From Opitutus terrae PB90-1 (lineage in GTDB: Bacteria; Verrucomicrobiota; Verrucomicrobiia; Opitutales; Opitutaceae): 64,000 bases of DNA. A program made the translations under genes and the position numbers. How positions within the stretch are numbered: position 1 is the first letter of the stretch; each line of letters begins with the position of its first letter. The stretch spans positions 5,527,001-5,591,000 of the forward strand of contig NC_010571.1 in NCBI RefSeq assembly GCF_000019965.1, written 5' to 3'. This document shows positions 1-8,157 of the stretch, piece after piece. Below the pieces are notes generated by a model that ran no database searches, had not been told where the DNA came from, and was given only the letters and a program-made list of their open reading frames with translations.

Positions 1-2
1 AG

Positions 3-2030
3 GAGCCCGAGCTCTTCGACGAGGTGGCGAAACAAATCCTGCTGATGGACCAGCATGCCTGCGATCCGAAGACCGGGCTGCACTACCACGCGTGGGACGA
101 AAAGCGCGCGCAACCGTGGGCGAACAAGGAAACGGGCCACTCCCCGAATTTCTGGGGCCGCGCCGAAGGCTGGTACGCGATGGCGCTGGTCGACTCGCTC
201 GACTTCTTTTCGCCCACACATCCGGACGTGGAAAAAATCAACGAGGTGCTGCGTCGCGTGGCCGACGGCGTCGTCCGCTGGCAGGATCCGAAGACCGGGC
301 TCTGGTGGCAGGTGATGGACCAGGGTAACCGCGAGGGGAACTACCTCGAGGCGACCGCCTCCAGCATGTTCGTCTACTCGCTCGCGAAGGCGATCAACCG
401 CGGTTATCTGCCGCGCGAGAAATACCTGCCCGCCGTCCTCAAGGGCTACGAGGGCATCATTCGCGACCTCATCCGCCGCGACCCGGACGGCAAGATCAAC
501 CTCACGCGCTGTTGCGCCGTCGCCGGGCTCGGCTACACCACGTCGACGGGTCGGCCGCGCGATGGCAGCTTCGAGTATTACATCAGCGAGCCGATCATCG
601 ACAATGACCTCAAGGGGGTCGGCCCCTTCATCCTCGCCGGGCTCGAGCTCGACCAACTGCTCGCCGATGCAAGTGGCCCGGCGCGTGAGCGCAAGGATCT
701 CGGCGCCCGCGGCTGGTCGGACTACGAGGCCGTGCTCGCGCGGATCCAGCCGCCGACGTTTCCCGATCGTGATTTTCCCATCACTGATTTCGGCGCGAAG
801 CCCGACGCCGACTGCACCGACGCGATCCGCGCGGCGATCGACGCCTGCCACCAGGCCGGCGGCGGCCGTGTTGTCGTGCCCGCGGGCGAATGGCTGACCG
901 GCGCGATTCACCTCCGGAGCAACGTCAACCTCCACGTCGCGAAAGGCGCCACGCTCCGCTGGGTTTTCGACCTCGCCAAATACCCGATCGTCTTCACCCG
1001 CTGGGAAGGCGTCGAGTGCATGAACTTCTCTCCATTCATCTACGCGTGGGAGCAAGAGAACATCGCCATCACCGGCGAGGGCACGCTGGATGGCGGCTCC
1101 GATTGGAGCACCTGGTGGGGCTGGAACGACAAGCGCGACGGCACGGCGCCGAAACAGCGCGCCGCCCGCAACCGGCTGATCCAGATGGGCGAAACCAACG
1201 TACCCGTCGCCGAACGCGTCTTCGGTGCGAACGACTTCCTGCGGCCGAATTTCGTGCAGCCCTACCGCTGCAAGAACATCCTCATCGAGGGCGTCAGCAT
1301 CATCCGATCGCCGATGTGGGAACTGCATCCGGTGCTCTCGCAGAACATCACCGTGCGCAACGTGAAGATCACTTCGCACGGACCGAACAACGACGGCTTC
1401 GATCCCGAATCCTGCCGCGACATTCTGGTCGAGGACACGCTGTTCGACACCGGCGACGATTGCATCGCGATCAAGTCCGGCCGCAACGGCGACGGGCGGC
1501 GCGTGAACGTCCCGACCGAGAACATGGTCATCCGCCGCTGCGTGATGAAGGACGGCCACGGCGGCGTGGTGCTCGGCAGCGAATGCACCGGCGGCATCCG
1601 CAACATCTTCGTCGAGGATTGCGAGATGGACAGCCCGGACCTTGACCGCGGGTTGCGCTTCAAGAACAACGCGGTCCGCGGCGGCGTGCTCGAGAATGTT
1701 TTCATGCGCAACGTGAAGATCGGCCGCGTGGGCGAGGCCGTCCTGACCATCGACCTGCTGTACGAGGAGGGCGCGAAGGGCGCGTTCAAACCGATCGTCC
1801 GCAACGTGCAGATGGAAAACATCACCAGCTCGGCCAGCCCGCGCGTCATGTACATCCGCGGTTTCCCCGGCGCGGTGATCGAAGACATTCGCATCAGCAA
1901 CTCGACATTCAACAGTGTGACCGAAACCGAGGTCGTGCAGCACGCCGGAACCATCACGTTGAAGAACGTCACGATCACCCCTGCCAAGGGCACCCGCAGC
2001 CTCAACTCCGTCCCCGCTCCTCAGAAATAA
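3..2030 (+). CDS. GH105-GH28 fusion: unsaturated rhamnogalacturonyl hydrolase plus polygalacturonase (5' partial)
   Basis: A two-domain pectin enzyme whose reading frame is open from base 3, so the true start lies left of the window; the first in-window start is GTG at 24 (residue 1 below). Residues 1 to about 225 match GH105 (YteR type), with the NFWGRAEGWYAMALVD block and the aromatic GLWWQVMD segment; this family removes unsaturated uronates from oligosaccharides made by pectin lyases. From about residue 246 a GH28 right-handed beta-helix starts. Its active-site blocks are visible: N455-N-D457, D478-D479, G-H512-G and R545-F-K547 (the usual RIK). GH28 hydrolyses galacturonan or rhamnogalacturonan. 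The fusion couples two consecutive steps. An MFS transporter follows 81 bp downstream. Domain identity is firm; substrate is inferred from family and context. Confidence 0.93.
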   Translation, partial: EPELFDEVAKQILLMDQHACDPKTGLHYHAWDEKRAQPWANKETGHSPNFWGRAEGWYAMALVDSLDFFSPTHPDVEKINEVLRRVADGVVRWQDPKTGLWWQVMDQGNREGNYLEATASSMFVYSLAKAINRGYLPREKYLPAVLKGYEGIIRDLIRRDPDGKINLTRCCAVAGLGYTTSTGRPRDGSFEYYISEPIIDNDLKGVGPFILAGLELDQLLADASGPARERKDLGARGWSDYEAVLARIQPPTFPDRDFPITDFGAKPDADCTDAIRAAIDACHQAGGGRVVVPAGEWLTGAIHLRSNVNLHVAKGATLRWVFDLAKYPIVFTRWEGVECMNFSPFIYAWEQENIAITGEGTLDGGSDWSTWWGWNDKRDGTAPKQRAARNRLIQMGETNVPVAERVFGANDFLRPNFVQPYRCKNILIEGVSIIRSPMWELHPVLSQNITVRNVKITSHGPNNDGFDPESCRDILVEDTLFDTGDDCIAIKSGRNGDGRRVNVPTENMVIRRCVMKDGHGGVVLGSECTGGIRNIFVEDCEMDSPDLDRGLRFKNNAVRGGVLENVFMRNVKIGRVGEAVLTIDLLYEEGAKGAFKPIVRNVQMENITSSASPRVMYIRGFPGAVIEDIRISNSTFNSVTETEVVQHAGTITLKNVTITPAKGTRSLNSVPAPQK

Positions 2031-2037
2031 CGACTTT

Positions 2038-2070
2038 GTCGGGCGGCGGGATCAGGAAATTCCGCCCGAC
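2038..2070 (+). other. Inter-gene hairpin between glycosidase fusion and transporter
   Basis: A 9-bp perfect stem (GTCGGGCGG at 2038-2046 with CCGCCCGAC at 2062-2070) with a 15-nt loop lies just after the stop codon and before the MFS gene. There is no T-tract, so it is unlikely to be a full terminator. It could protect the upstream mRNA 3' end or lower expression of the transporter. Confidence 0.45.
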
Positions 2071-2111
2071 ACGTTCCAACCCTTTCGCGCTCTCCCGCCC
2101 CAACCCCATTC

Positions 2112-3518
2112 ATGAGCAAGTTCAATCAAATCAACGAACAGATCGGCCGCTACCGCTGGACGATCTGCGCGCTCGTCTTCTTCGCGACGACGATCAACTA
2201 CCTCGACCGGAACGTCCTCGGCCTGCTCAAGACGACGCTGTCAGAGGACGGCGTCTTCGGCGCGGATAAGGCCACGCAGGAGCTGAATTACTCGACGGTG
2301 GTCATCTGCTTTCAGGTCGCCTACGCGATCGGCATGCTCGCCGCCGGCCGGTTCATCGACTGGATCGGCACGAAGAAAGGCTACGCGTATTCGCTGATCG
2401 GCTGGAGCCTCGCGGCCATCGGCCACGCGTTCGGTCACCATACGTGGAGCTTCGGGTTCTGGCGCGCCGCGCTCGGCTTCACCGAAGCCGGCAATTTTCC
2501 CGCCGCCAACAAGACGATTGCCGAATGGTTCCCGAAGAAGGAGCGCGCCTACGCCACCGGGCTCTACAACTCCGGCGCGAACATCGGCTCCATCGTCGCA
2601 CCGCTCTGCGTGCCCTACATCGCGGACGCGTGGGGCTGGGAATGGGCGTTCATCCTCACTGGCGCGATCGGCCTGATCTGGATCGCGTTCTGGTATCTCA
2701 CCTACGCTTCGCCCGCGGAAAAGTTGAAGAGCGGTCACCTCAAGCAGGCGGAGTATGACTACATCCACAGCGACCGCGACGAGCAGGAAGCGCAGAAGGC
2801 CGACACGACCGGCGCGCGCGTTTCCGGCGCGAAGCTGCTCACTTTCCGCCAAACGTGGGCCTTCGTCCTCGGCAAGTTCCTGACCGATCCGATCTGGTGG
2901 TTCTACCTGTTCTGGCTGCCCGCATTTCTCACCGGCGAAAACAACCGAAAGATCGGCGAATATCTCGCGGCCAATCCCGGTTTCACCGGCGATCACTCGA
3001 GCATCCCCGGCGTCATCAGCTGGCCGTTCGCCGTCGCGGTGGTTTACACCGTATCGACCGTCGGCTCGATCTTCGGCGGCTGGCTGCCGAAGGCGTTCAT
3101 CAACGGCGGCATGGATGCCAACAAGGCCCGCAAGCTCGCGATGTTCCTGTTCGCGCTGATGCCACTCACCGTGCTGCTCGCCTCCCGGCTCGGCGCGATC
3201 AACACCTGGCTCGCCGTCGCGACGATCGCGATTGCCTGCGCCGCGCACCAAGCCTGGTCCGCCAACATCTTCACCACCGTCTCCGACATGTTCCCGAAGA
3301 AAGCGGTGGCGTCCGTCACCGGTCTCGGCGGCATGGCCGGCGCCGTCGGCGGCATTCTGATCGCACGCGTCGCCGGGCTTGTGCTGGCGCATTTCACCAC
3401 CTTGGGCAAAGTCGAGCTCGGTTACGGGATTCTCTTCATCATCTGCGGCTCGGCCTATCTCGTCGCCTGGATCACCATGCACCTGCTCGTGCCGCGGTTT
3501 AAGCAGATCACGCTCTGA
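2112..3518 (+). CDS. MFS transporter, anion:cation symporter family (hexuronate type)
   Basis: A 468-residue polytopic inner-membrane protein with about 12 hydrophobic segments. The N-terminus (RYRWTICALVFFATTINYLD) and the GFTEAGNFPAANKTIAEWFP block between helices 4 and 5 are hallmarks of the anion:cation symporter family that includes the hexuronate carrier ExuT. The family imports uronates or similar sugar acids with protons. It lies 81 bp after the GH105-GH28 fusion, so it likely imports the galacturonate or oligouronide products of that enzyme. The ATG at 2112 puts the first helix at the usual place; no Shine-Dalgarno sequence precedes it. The exact substrate is inferred. Confidence 0.9.
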   Translation: MSKFNQINEQIGRYRWTICALVFFATTINYLDRNVLGLLKTTLSEDGVFGADKATQELNYSTVVICFQVAYAIGMLAAGRFIDWIGTKKGYAYSLIGWSLAAIGHAFGHHTWSFGFWRAALGFTEAGNFPAANKTIAEWFPKKERAYATGLYNSGANIGSIVAPLCVPYIADAWGWEWAFILTGAIGLIWIAFWYLTYASPAEKLKSGHLKQAEYDYIHSDRDEQEAQKADTTGARVSGAKLLTFRQTWAFVLGKFLTDPIWWFYLFWLPAFLTGENNRKIGEYLAANPGFTGDHSSIPGVISWPFAVAVVYTVSTVGSIFGGWLPKAFINGGMDANKARKLAMFLFALMPLTVLLASRLGAINTWLAVATIAIACAAHQAWSANIFTTVSDMFPKKAVASVTGLGGMAGAVGGILIARVAGLVLAHFTTLGKVELGYGILFIICGSAYLVAWITMHLLVPRFKQITL

Positions 3519-3544
3519 GCGGCATCCGCCTTCTCCGTCAAGTT

Positions 3545-3572
3545 GAGCCCGGCCTTCCCGCCGGGCTCTTTT
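3545..3572 (+). terminator. Intrinsic terminator after the MFS gene
   Basis: A 9-bp GC-rich stem, GAGCCCGGC at 3545-3553 paired with GCCGGGCTC at 3560-3568, is followed by TTTT. It lies 26 bp after the transporter stop. A related stem occurs at 58114, so the hairpin may also belong to a dispersed repeat family. Confidence 0.65.
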
Positions 3573-3656
3573 CGTCTCCGAGCTTCGCGCCCAGCATCAT
3601 GCCACTGGAGGTGGAGCGCTCGAACACGCGTGCGTGGGAGCGCGGGCATCCGGTGG

Positions 3657-4988
3657 AGTGACATAAATCCGCTTACACTTTTTCGCACCAAGCCGGGTTC
3701 GTTTGTCTTGAAGAGGAAGCCATGAGGCTTGGGGAGGGTTGAGGGAGGGGCGCAGCCCCTCCCTCACCTGAACCTACGAACGGGGACGAGGCCGGATCTG
3801 GTTAGCCGCGGGTCGATCGTGCCCAGCAGGAGGGAATCGAAGTGTACGCGGTAAAGCTGCCGGTAAGGGGTGAACGCCACGGTCAGGCCAACGAAGGCCC
3901 GACCGATGTGGCGATGGCTGCCGTCCAGCTTCACGTAGCCGTGAGGCCTGACCCGGCGAGTGACGCAGCCGAGCGGGTACTGTGGCGGCACGAGTCGGGG
4001 CAGCAGCCGGGTGCTCGGGCGGTAGAGGCTGGCCGGAGTGCGTCCGGCCAAACCCTCATGCGGACGGTCGTGGTTGTACCGGCCGCACCAGCGCTGCAGG
4101 CGTCGGACTTGCGCGCCGTAGGAGCGGGACACGGGCGTGGCGGCCTCGGCCTTGAGCATGCGGTGCATCTGCTCGTGAGCGTTGTTGTCGAGGCGGCGTT
4201 TGCGGCTGACAAACTGCACTTCGATGCCCAGCCGCTGCCACCATAGGCTCAGCGCGGTCAGGCCATACGGCCCGCTGCCGCAAAACGGCGTGCCGCGGTC
4301 AACCCGAATCGCCTGCGGCACGCCGAAGCGGCGGAACAGCCGCGCGAACACGCGGCGGACCACCGGCTCGCTCTGCCGGGGCACGGGATGGGCCGTAAGC
4401 ATGAAGCGGCTGTACAGATCGCGCACCGTTAAAGCCAAGATCCACGCTCCGTCTTTGGTGTAAAAGTCTCCCTTGAAGTCCGCGGTCCAGACCGCGTTCA
4501 CTCGCTCGGCGAGCACGGTGGCGGGCCGCCCCGGTCCGGCTCTAAGCTTGCGACGTCGCTGGTGCACGCGACCGGCGGCTACCAGCCACCGGTGGAGCGT
4601 CCGGCTACACGGCACTCGCTCGCCGGGATGCGTCCGCTCGAGCCACCACCGCAACTTGGGCGCACCCCAACTGGGCCGCGCCTGACGCGCGAGCAACACG
4701 CGCGCGTGCCACCGCGCCAACGCCTGGCTCACCTGTTTGGGGCGGCCCGGTTGTCGCGCAACCAGCCCGTTTACCCCCTGAGCCACATACCTCGCCGCCC
4801 ACTTGTAAGCGGTCGTGCGGCTCACGCCAAACCGCGCGCACAACGCGGTCACCGACACCGTGCCTCGCGTCATCTCCCGAGCGAGAGCCTGACGCTGCTG
4901 CTCCGCCGTTTTGATCTTCCAGGGCATCGCACCCCAGAAAAAGTGTCAGCGGATTTATGGCACTAAGTGTAAACGAATATGTGGCACT
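3657..4988 (-). mobile_element. IS481-family insertion sequence, copy 1
   Basis: About 1.33 kb carrying one transposase gene on the minus strand. The left end (AGTGACATAAATCCGCTTAC, from 3657) matches in inverted orientation the segment 4937-4964 with only two mismatches over 28 bp. A second, more diverged copy of the terminal repeat follows at 4965-4988. The segment is repeated at 41568-42899 with no difference seen. Identity between copies runs slightly further, 3652 to 4993, so exact ends are uncertain, and no target duplication could be identified. The left flank is a dispersed palindromic repeat (3628-3650). Confidence 0.88.
3764..4927 (-). CDS. IS481-family transposase (DDE integrase type)
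   Basis: A 387-residue transposase. The N-terminus is a helix-turn-helix (SVTALCARFGVSRTTAYKWA, about residues 24-43), followed by a second DNA-binding region and an rve-type catalytic core. The acidic residues of the core are seen in WTADFKGDF, IRVDRGTPFCG and NNAHEQMHRMLKAE, giving a plausible DDE triad. A GRTPASLYRPS block near the C-terminus is also typical. The frame is intact, so the element may still be active. It is the only gene of the element, and its start at 4927 lies inside the right inverted-repeat end region. An identical protein is encoded at 41675-42838. Confidence 0.93.
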   Translation of the reverse strand: MPWKIKTAEQQRQALAREMTRGTVSVTALCARFGVSRTTAYKWAARYVAQGVNGLVARQPGRPKQVSQALARWHARVLLARQARPSWGAPKLRWWLERTHPGERVPCSRTLHRWLVAAGRVHQRRRKLRAGPGRPATVLAERVNAVWTADFKGDFYTKDGAWILALTVRDLYSRFMLTAHPVPRQSEPVVRRVFARLFRRFGVPQAIRVDRGTPFCGSGPYGLTALSLWWQRLGIEVQFVSRKRRLDNNAHEQMHRMLKAEAATPVSRSYGAQVRRLQRWCGRYNHDRPHEGLAGRTPASLYRPSTRLLPRLVPPQYPLGCVTRRVRPHGYVKLDGSHRHIGRAFVGLTVAFTPYRQLYRVHFDSLLLGTIDPRLTRSGLVPVRRFR

Positions 4989-5205
4989 GTGCCTCCCGCC
5001 CGCCCAGCTGCGCCGCATTCCGGCCCTGTCGCTCCAAGGCGACCGGTCGAATCGCATTAATCCGCCGGACGCCGGGCTCTACTGCTCCTCCGCGCACTCC
5101 GCAACGATGCGAACGCCAGATCGCTGGCGTCGCGCTCACCCATGCCTTCTCTTCTCGGCCAGACCGCTTCTCACTTTGCCGCTCTGCCCCGACCCCCAGT
5201 CTCCG

Positions 5206-6921
5206 ATGAACCGTTTCTCCCGCTCTCTCTTCGTTCTCGCCTTGCTCGCTTCCGTTTTCACCGCGGTTGGCTCGGCCAAGCCCGACGCGATCGTCGCCCC
5301 CGACGGCTCCGGCCAGTTCACCTCGCTGCAGGACGCGATCAGCGCGGCGCCGATGCGCACTGACCCGGCCGCACCGGCGTGGGTGATTCTGGTCAAGCCC
5401 GGCACCTATCGCGAGCGCATCTACGTGCAGCGCGAGCGCGGCAACATCCACGTGCTCGGCGAGGACGCGACGACGACGATCGTGAGCTACGATCTGCACG
5501 CCAATCTCCCCGGCCCCGACGGCAAGCCGATCGGCACGTTCCGGACGCCAACGCTCCAGATCGACGGCGATGGCATGATTTGGGAAAACATCACCATCGC
5601 GAACTCCGCCGGGCCGGTCGGTCAGGCGCTCGCGCTCCGCGCGGACGGCGATCGACTGGTGTTTCGCCACTGCCGTTTCCTCGGCTGGCAGGACACGCTC
5701 TTGCTCAACCGCGGCCGGCATTATTTCGTCGACTGCACCATCGAAGGCCACGTCGATTTCATTTTCGGCGCGGCCACCGCGTTCTTCGATCACTGCGCCA
5801 TTCGCTGCCTCCGCGACGGCTATATCACCGCCGCGTCGACGCCGAAGGGCGCCGCGCACGGCTTTGTCTTTGCGGACTGCACCATCACCGGCGCTGAAGG
5901 GGTGAAGACCTACCTGGGCCGGCCGTGGCGTGATTTTGCCCAAACCGTTTTTCTCCGGACCGAGATGTCGGCCGCGGTCCGCCCGGAGGGCTGGCACAAC
6001 TGGAACAAGCCCCACGCGGAACAAACCACATTCTATGCCGAGTTCGGCAGCACCGGTCCGGGCGCAAATCCGTCGGCTCGCGTGGCCTGGGCGCACACAC
6101 TCACCGCCGAGGATGCGGCTGATCTGACGCCGGCGCACGTGCTCGGTGGCGCCGATGGCTGGGATCCGGTTGCCGGAGCGGAACGCGCGAGCGTTTCACG
6201 CGAAAGTCCTACGACGTCTGCTACGACGACGGATGCTGCCCCTCCGCCGCGTCGGCCCGGGATCACGCGCATCGTTCTTGTCGGCGATTCCACGGTGACG
6301 GATCGCTCCGGCTGGGGCCGCGGGTTCAAGCAGTTGCTCGGGCCCGGCGCCGAATGCATCAACACCGCGCTCGGCGGCCGCAGCTCGAAAAGTTTCCGCG
6401 GCGAAGGCCATTGGGAACCCGCGCTCGCGCTGCGCGGCGACTACTACCTCATTCAATTCGGTCACAACGACCAGCCGGGCAAGGGCCCGAAGCGCGAGAC
6501 CGATCCGGATACGACGTTCGCGCAGAACCTCGCCCGCTATGTTGACGAAGTTCGCGCGATTGGCGCCGAGCCGGTGCTGTTGACTTCGCTCACGCGTCGC
6601 AACTTCGATCCGGCGAATCCGGGTCGCATCCTCTCGACGCTCACGCCCTACGCCAACGCCGCGAAACGAGTCGCCCGCGAGAAGGCCGTGCCGTTGATCG
6701 ACCTGCACGCGCGCAGCATCGCGTTGTGCGAAGCCTGGGGACCGGAACGAACCGCCGCGCTGAATCCCCGCAAACCCAACAGCCAGGATCCCGACACCAC
6801 TCATTTGGACGCGAATGGCAGCACAATCTTCGCGCAGCTCGTGGTCGATGACCTGCGGCAAGCCGTGCCGGCGCTCGCCTTCATTCTCCAAACCGCGCCG
6901 CAGCCCGGAAATCGGCCTTGA
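5206..6921 (+). CDS. Pectin methylesterase (CE8) fused to rhamnogalacturonan acetylesterase (CE12)
   Basis: A 571-residue secreted esterase pair. The ATG at 5206 begins a clear signal peptide (MNRFSRSLFVLALLASVFTA) and is preferred over upstream in-frame starts. Residues about 25-325 form a CE8 beta-helix with GWQDTLL (D163), DFIFG (D184) and YLGRPWR (R239), the catalytic set of pectinesterases, which release methanol from pectin. Residues about 353-571 are an SGNH hydrolase of the CE12 type, with GDSTV (S362), FGHNDQPGKG and DTTHLD. CE12 enzymes deacetylate rhamnogalacturonan. The linker (6176-6255) contains a dispersed repeat sequence (GCGGAACGCGCGAGCGTTTC) also found near 10376. It lies just downstream of an IS copy, which may have separated it from the upstream pectin genes. 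Confidence 0.93.
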   Translation: MNRFSRSLFVLALLASVFTAVGSAKPDAIVAPDGSGQFTSLQDAISAAPMRTDPAAPAWVILVKPGTYRERIYVQRERGNIHVLGEDATTTIVSYDLHANLPGPDGKPIGTFRTPTLQIDGDGMIWENITIANSAGPVGQALALRADGDRLVFRHCRFLGWQDTLLLNRGRHYFVDCTIEGHVDFIFGAATAFFDHCAIRCLRDGYITAASTPKGAAHGFVFADCTITGAEGVKTYLGRPWRDFAQTVFLRTEMSAAVRPEGWHNWNKPHAEQTTFYAEFGSTGPGANPSARVAWAHTLTAEDAADLTPAHVLGGADGWDPVAGAERASVSRESPTTSATTTDAAPPPRRPGITRIVLVGDSTVTDRSGWGRGFKQLLGPGAECINTALGGRSSKSFRGEGHWEPALALRGDYYLIQFGHNDQPGKGPKRETDPDTTFAQNLARYVDEVRAIGAEPVLLTSLTRRNFDPANPGRILSTLTPYANAAKRVAREKAVPLIDLHARSIALCEAWGPERTAALNPRKPNSQDPDTTHLDANGSTIFAQLVVDDLRQAVPALAFILQTAPQPGNRP

Positions 6922-6940
6922 CGGTGCGCCGGCCGTTGCC

Positions 6941-6963
6941 GTTACTACGAGCATCGTAGTAAC
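6941..6963. promoter_or_regulatory. Palindromic operator directly before the MarR gene
   Basis: A perfect 10-bp inverted repeat, GTTACTACGA at 6941-6950 and TCGTAGTAAC at 6954-6963, separated by 3 bp. It ends 3 bp before the ATG of the MarR-family gene. MarR proteins typically bind such sites as dimers and repress their own genes, so autoregulation is likely. The half-site TTACTACGA reappears with one change (TTATTACGA) at 7421-7429, upstream of the adjacent methyltransferase. Confidence 0.75.
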
Positions 6964-6966
6964 TCG

Positions 6967-7407
6967 ATGCCTGCCGACCTCGACACCGCGGCCAACCACG
7001 CGCTTCACGCCTTCGTGAAGGCGCTCAAACTGCTCGACCTGAGCGAGTGGTCGGCCCAGCTCGCCGGCATCGGCATGCTCGATCTCGGCATCCTGCACCA
7101 CGCCGCCCGCGACCCAAATGCCATCTTGGCCGACATTCGGCAGGCGTTGGGTGTACCAAACAGCACGCTCACCAGCGCCATCGACCGGCTCGAGCGAAAA
7201 GGGCTGTTGCGCCGCACGATCAATCCGCGCGACAAGCGCTCGTACGGACTCGCCCTGACCGACGCCGGCCGGGCGCTTGACAAGGAACACATGCGCGTGG
7301 ACCGCGCCATTACCCGCGCCGTCCTCGCCGCGCTCGATTCCGACCCGGAGCGGCGAACGCTGGTCGGACTGCTCGAGAAAGTCAGCCGGCAGATGGCCCG
7401 CCGCTGA
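6967..7407 (+). CDS. MarR-family transcriptional regulator
   Basis: A 146-residue winged-helix protein. The segment DIRQALGVPNSTLTSAIDRL (about residues 57-76) is the helix-turn-helix, followed by the wing with the family signature NPRDKRSYGLALTDAG. N- and C-terminal helices form the dimer interface. MarR proteins usually repress nearby genes and are released by small ligands or oxidants. A perfect palindrome ends 3 bp before the ATG and a similar half-site precedes the methyltransferase that begins 30 bp after its stop. The probable targets are therefore its own gene and the methyltransferase. The ligand is unknown. Confidence 0.9.
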   Translation: MPADLDTAANHALHAFVKALKLLDLSEWSAQLAGIGMLDLGILHHAARDPNAILADIRQALGVPNSTLTSAIDRLERKGLLRRTINPRDKRSYGLALTDAGRALDKEHMRVDRAITRAVLAALDSDPERRTLVGLLEKVSRQMARR

Positions 7408-7416
7408 TTTTTTCCG

Positions 7417-7435
7417 CGATTTATTACGATAATCG
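7417..7435. promoter_or_regulatory. Second candidate MarR site before the methyltransferase
   Basis: CGATT at 7417-7421 pairs with AATCG at 7431-7435 around TTATTACGATAA. The segment TTATTACGA matches the half-site TTACTACGA of the 6941-6963 palindrome at 8 of 9 positions. It ends 2 bp before the first possible start of the methyltransferase gene, the same relative position as the MarR site. Confidence 0.5.
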
Positions 7436-7437
7436 GA

Positions 7438-8148
7438 ATGTACGTCCTTCGCATGAACTCACCCATGACTGCACCCTCTTCGCCCGCCGCCGCCTCCGCG
7501 GACCTCATTCCTGCCCGGGCCTTTCGCGCCCGCGCCTCGCATCCGGCCTTCCGGGCCTTCGCCGCGCCCACCGGCTGGCTCGGCCGGCTGGCCGGGTGGA
7601 TCATGACTCGAAAGAACCTCCCGCTGAACCGGCTGGCCGTGCAGACGATGGAGGCGCGCGCCGGCGAGCACGTCCTCGAAATCGGTTTTGGCCCCGGCTG
7701 TGCGCTCGCGCTGCTCAGCGCCGCCGTCGGCCCCGACGGATTGGTTGCGGGCGTGGATCGCTCGCCGGAAATGCTCGCTGCCGCCACCCGCCGGAACCGC
7801 CCCGCCGTTCACGGCGGTCGGATGCGGCTGACCACCGGCACCGCGGACCAACTGGCTTGGCCTGAAGCGTCGTTCGATCGTGTGCTGTCCGTCAGCAACG
7901 TCCAATTCTGGCAGCCGGCCACCCGGTCGTTGGCCGAGATCCTCCGGGTGCTTAAGCCGCGCGGACGACTGGTCATCGCCGTGCATACGCTGCGCGAGGG
8001 GCAACGTCGACTGACGCCCGGGTTGTTCGCCGATGAGCTCGTGGCGGTGAAGCGGTGGATTGAACGGAACGGGTTCGTGCTCACCGGCGAGGTTGTCCTC
8101 GATCAGGGGATCACCGGCCTTTGTCTGGTTGCCCAACGTCCAGCTTGA
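7438..8148 (+). CDS. SAM-dependent class I methyltransferase
   Basis: A protein of 236 residues (231 if it starts at the ATG at 7453). The SAM-binding motif I is HVLEIGFGPGCALALL, followed by an acidic motif II (AGVDRSPEML) and a post-motif AWPEASFDRVLSVSNVQFW typical of Methyltransf_11 enzymes acting on small molecules or lipids. The hydrophobic N-terminal region (LGRLAGWIMTRKNLPLNRLAVQTM) resembles ubiquinone/menaquinone-type and phospholipid methyltransferases, but the substrate cannot be read. It lies directly downstream of the MarR gene with a shared half-operator, so it is likely the regulated output of that regulator. The metal-hydrolase gene follows 9 bp after its stop. Confidence 0.85.
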   Translation: MYVLRMNSPMTAPSSPAAASADLIPARAFRARASHPAFRAFAAPTGWLGRLAGWIMTRKNLPLNRLAVQTMEARAGEHVLEIGFGPGCALALLSAAVGPDGLVAGVDRSPEMLAAATRRNRPAVHGGRMRLTTGTADQLAWPEASFDRVLSVSNVQFWQPATRSLAEILRVLKPRGRLVIAVHTLREGQRRLTPGLFADELVAVKRWIERNGFVLTGEVVLDQGITGLCLVAQRPA

Positions 8149-8157
8149 TCATTGCCC

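Noticed and set aside
1262-2005. Long antisense frames opposite the GH28 domain, receptors and others
   Set aside because: They are arginine/proline/alanine-rich shadows expected in 65% GC DNA and overlap genes with intact catalytic motifs.
5100-5152. Box A promoter for the CE8-CE12 gene
   Set aside because: CGCAACGATGCGAAC matches at about 11 of 15 positions but the following -35 (CTGGCG) and -10 are poor; too weak to list as a feature.
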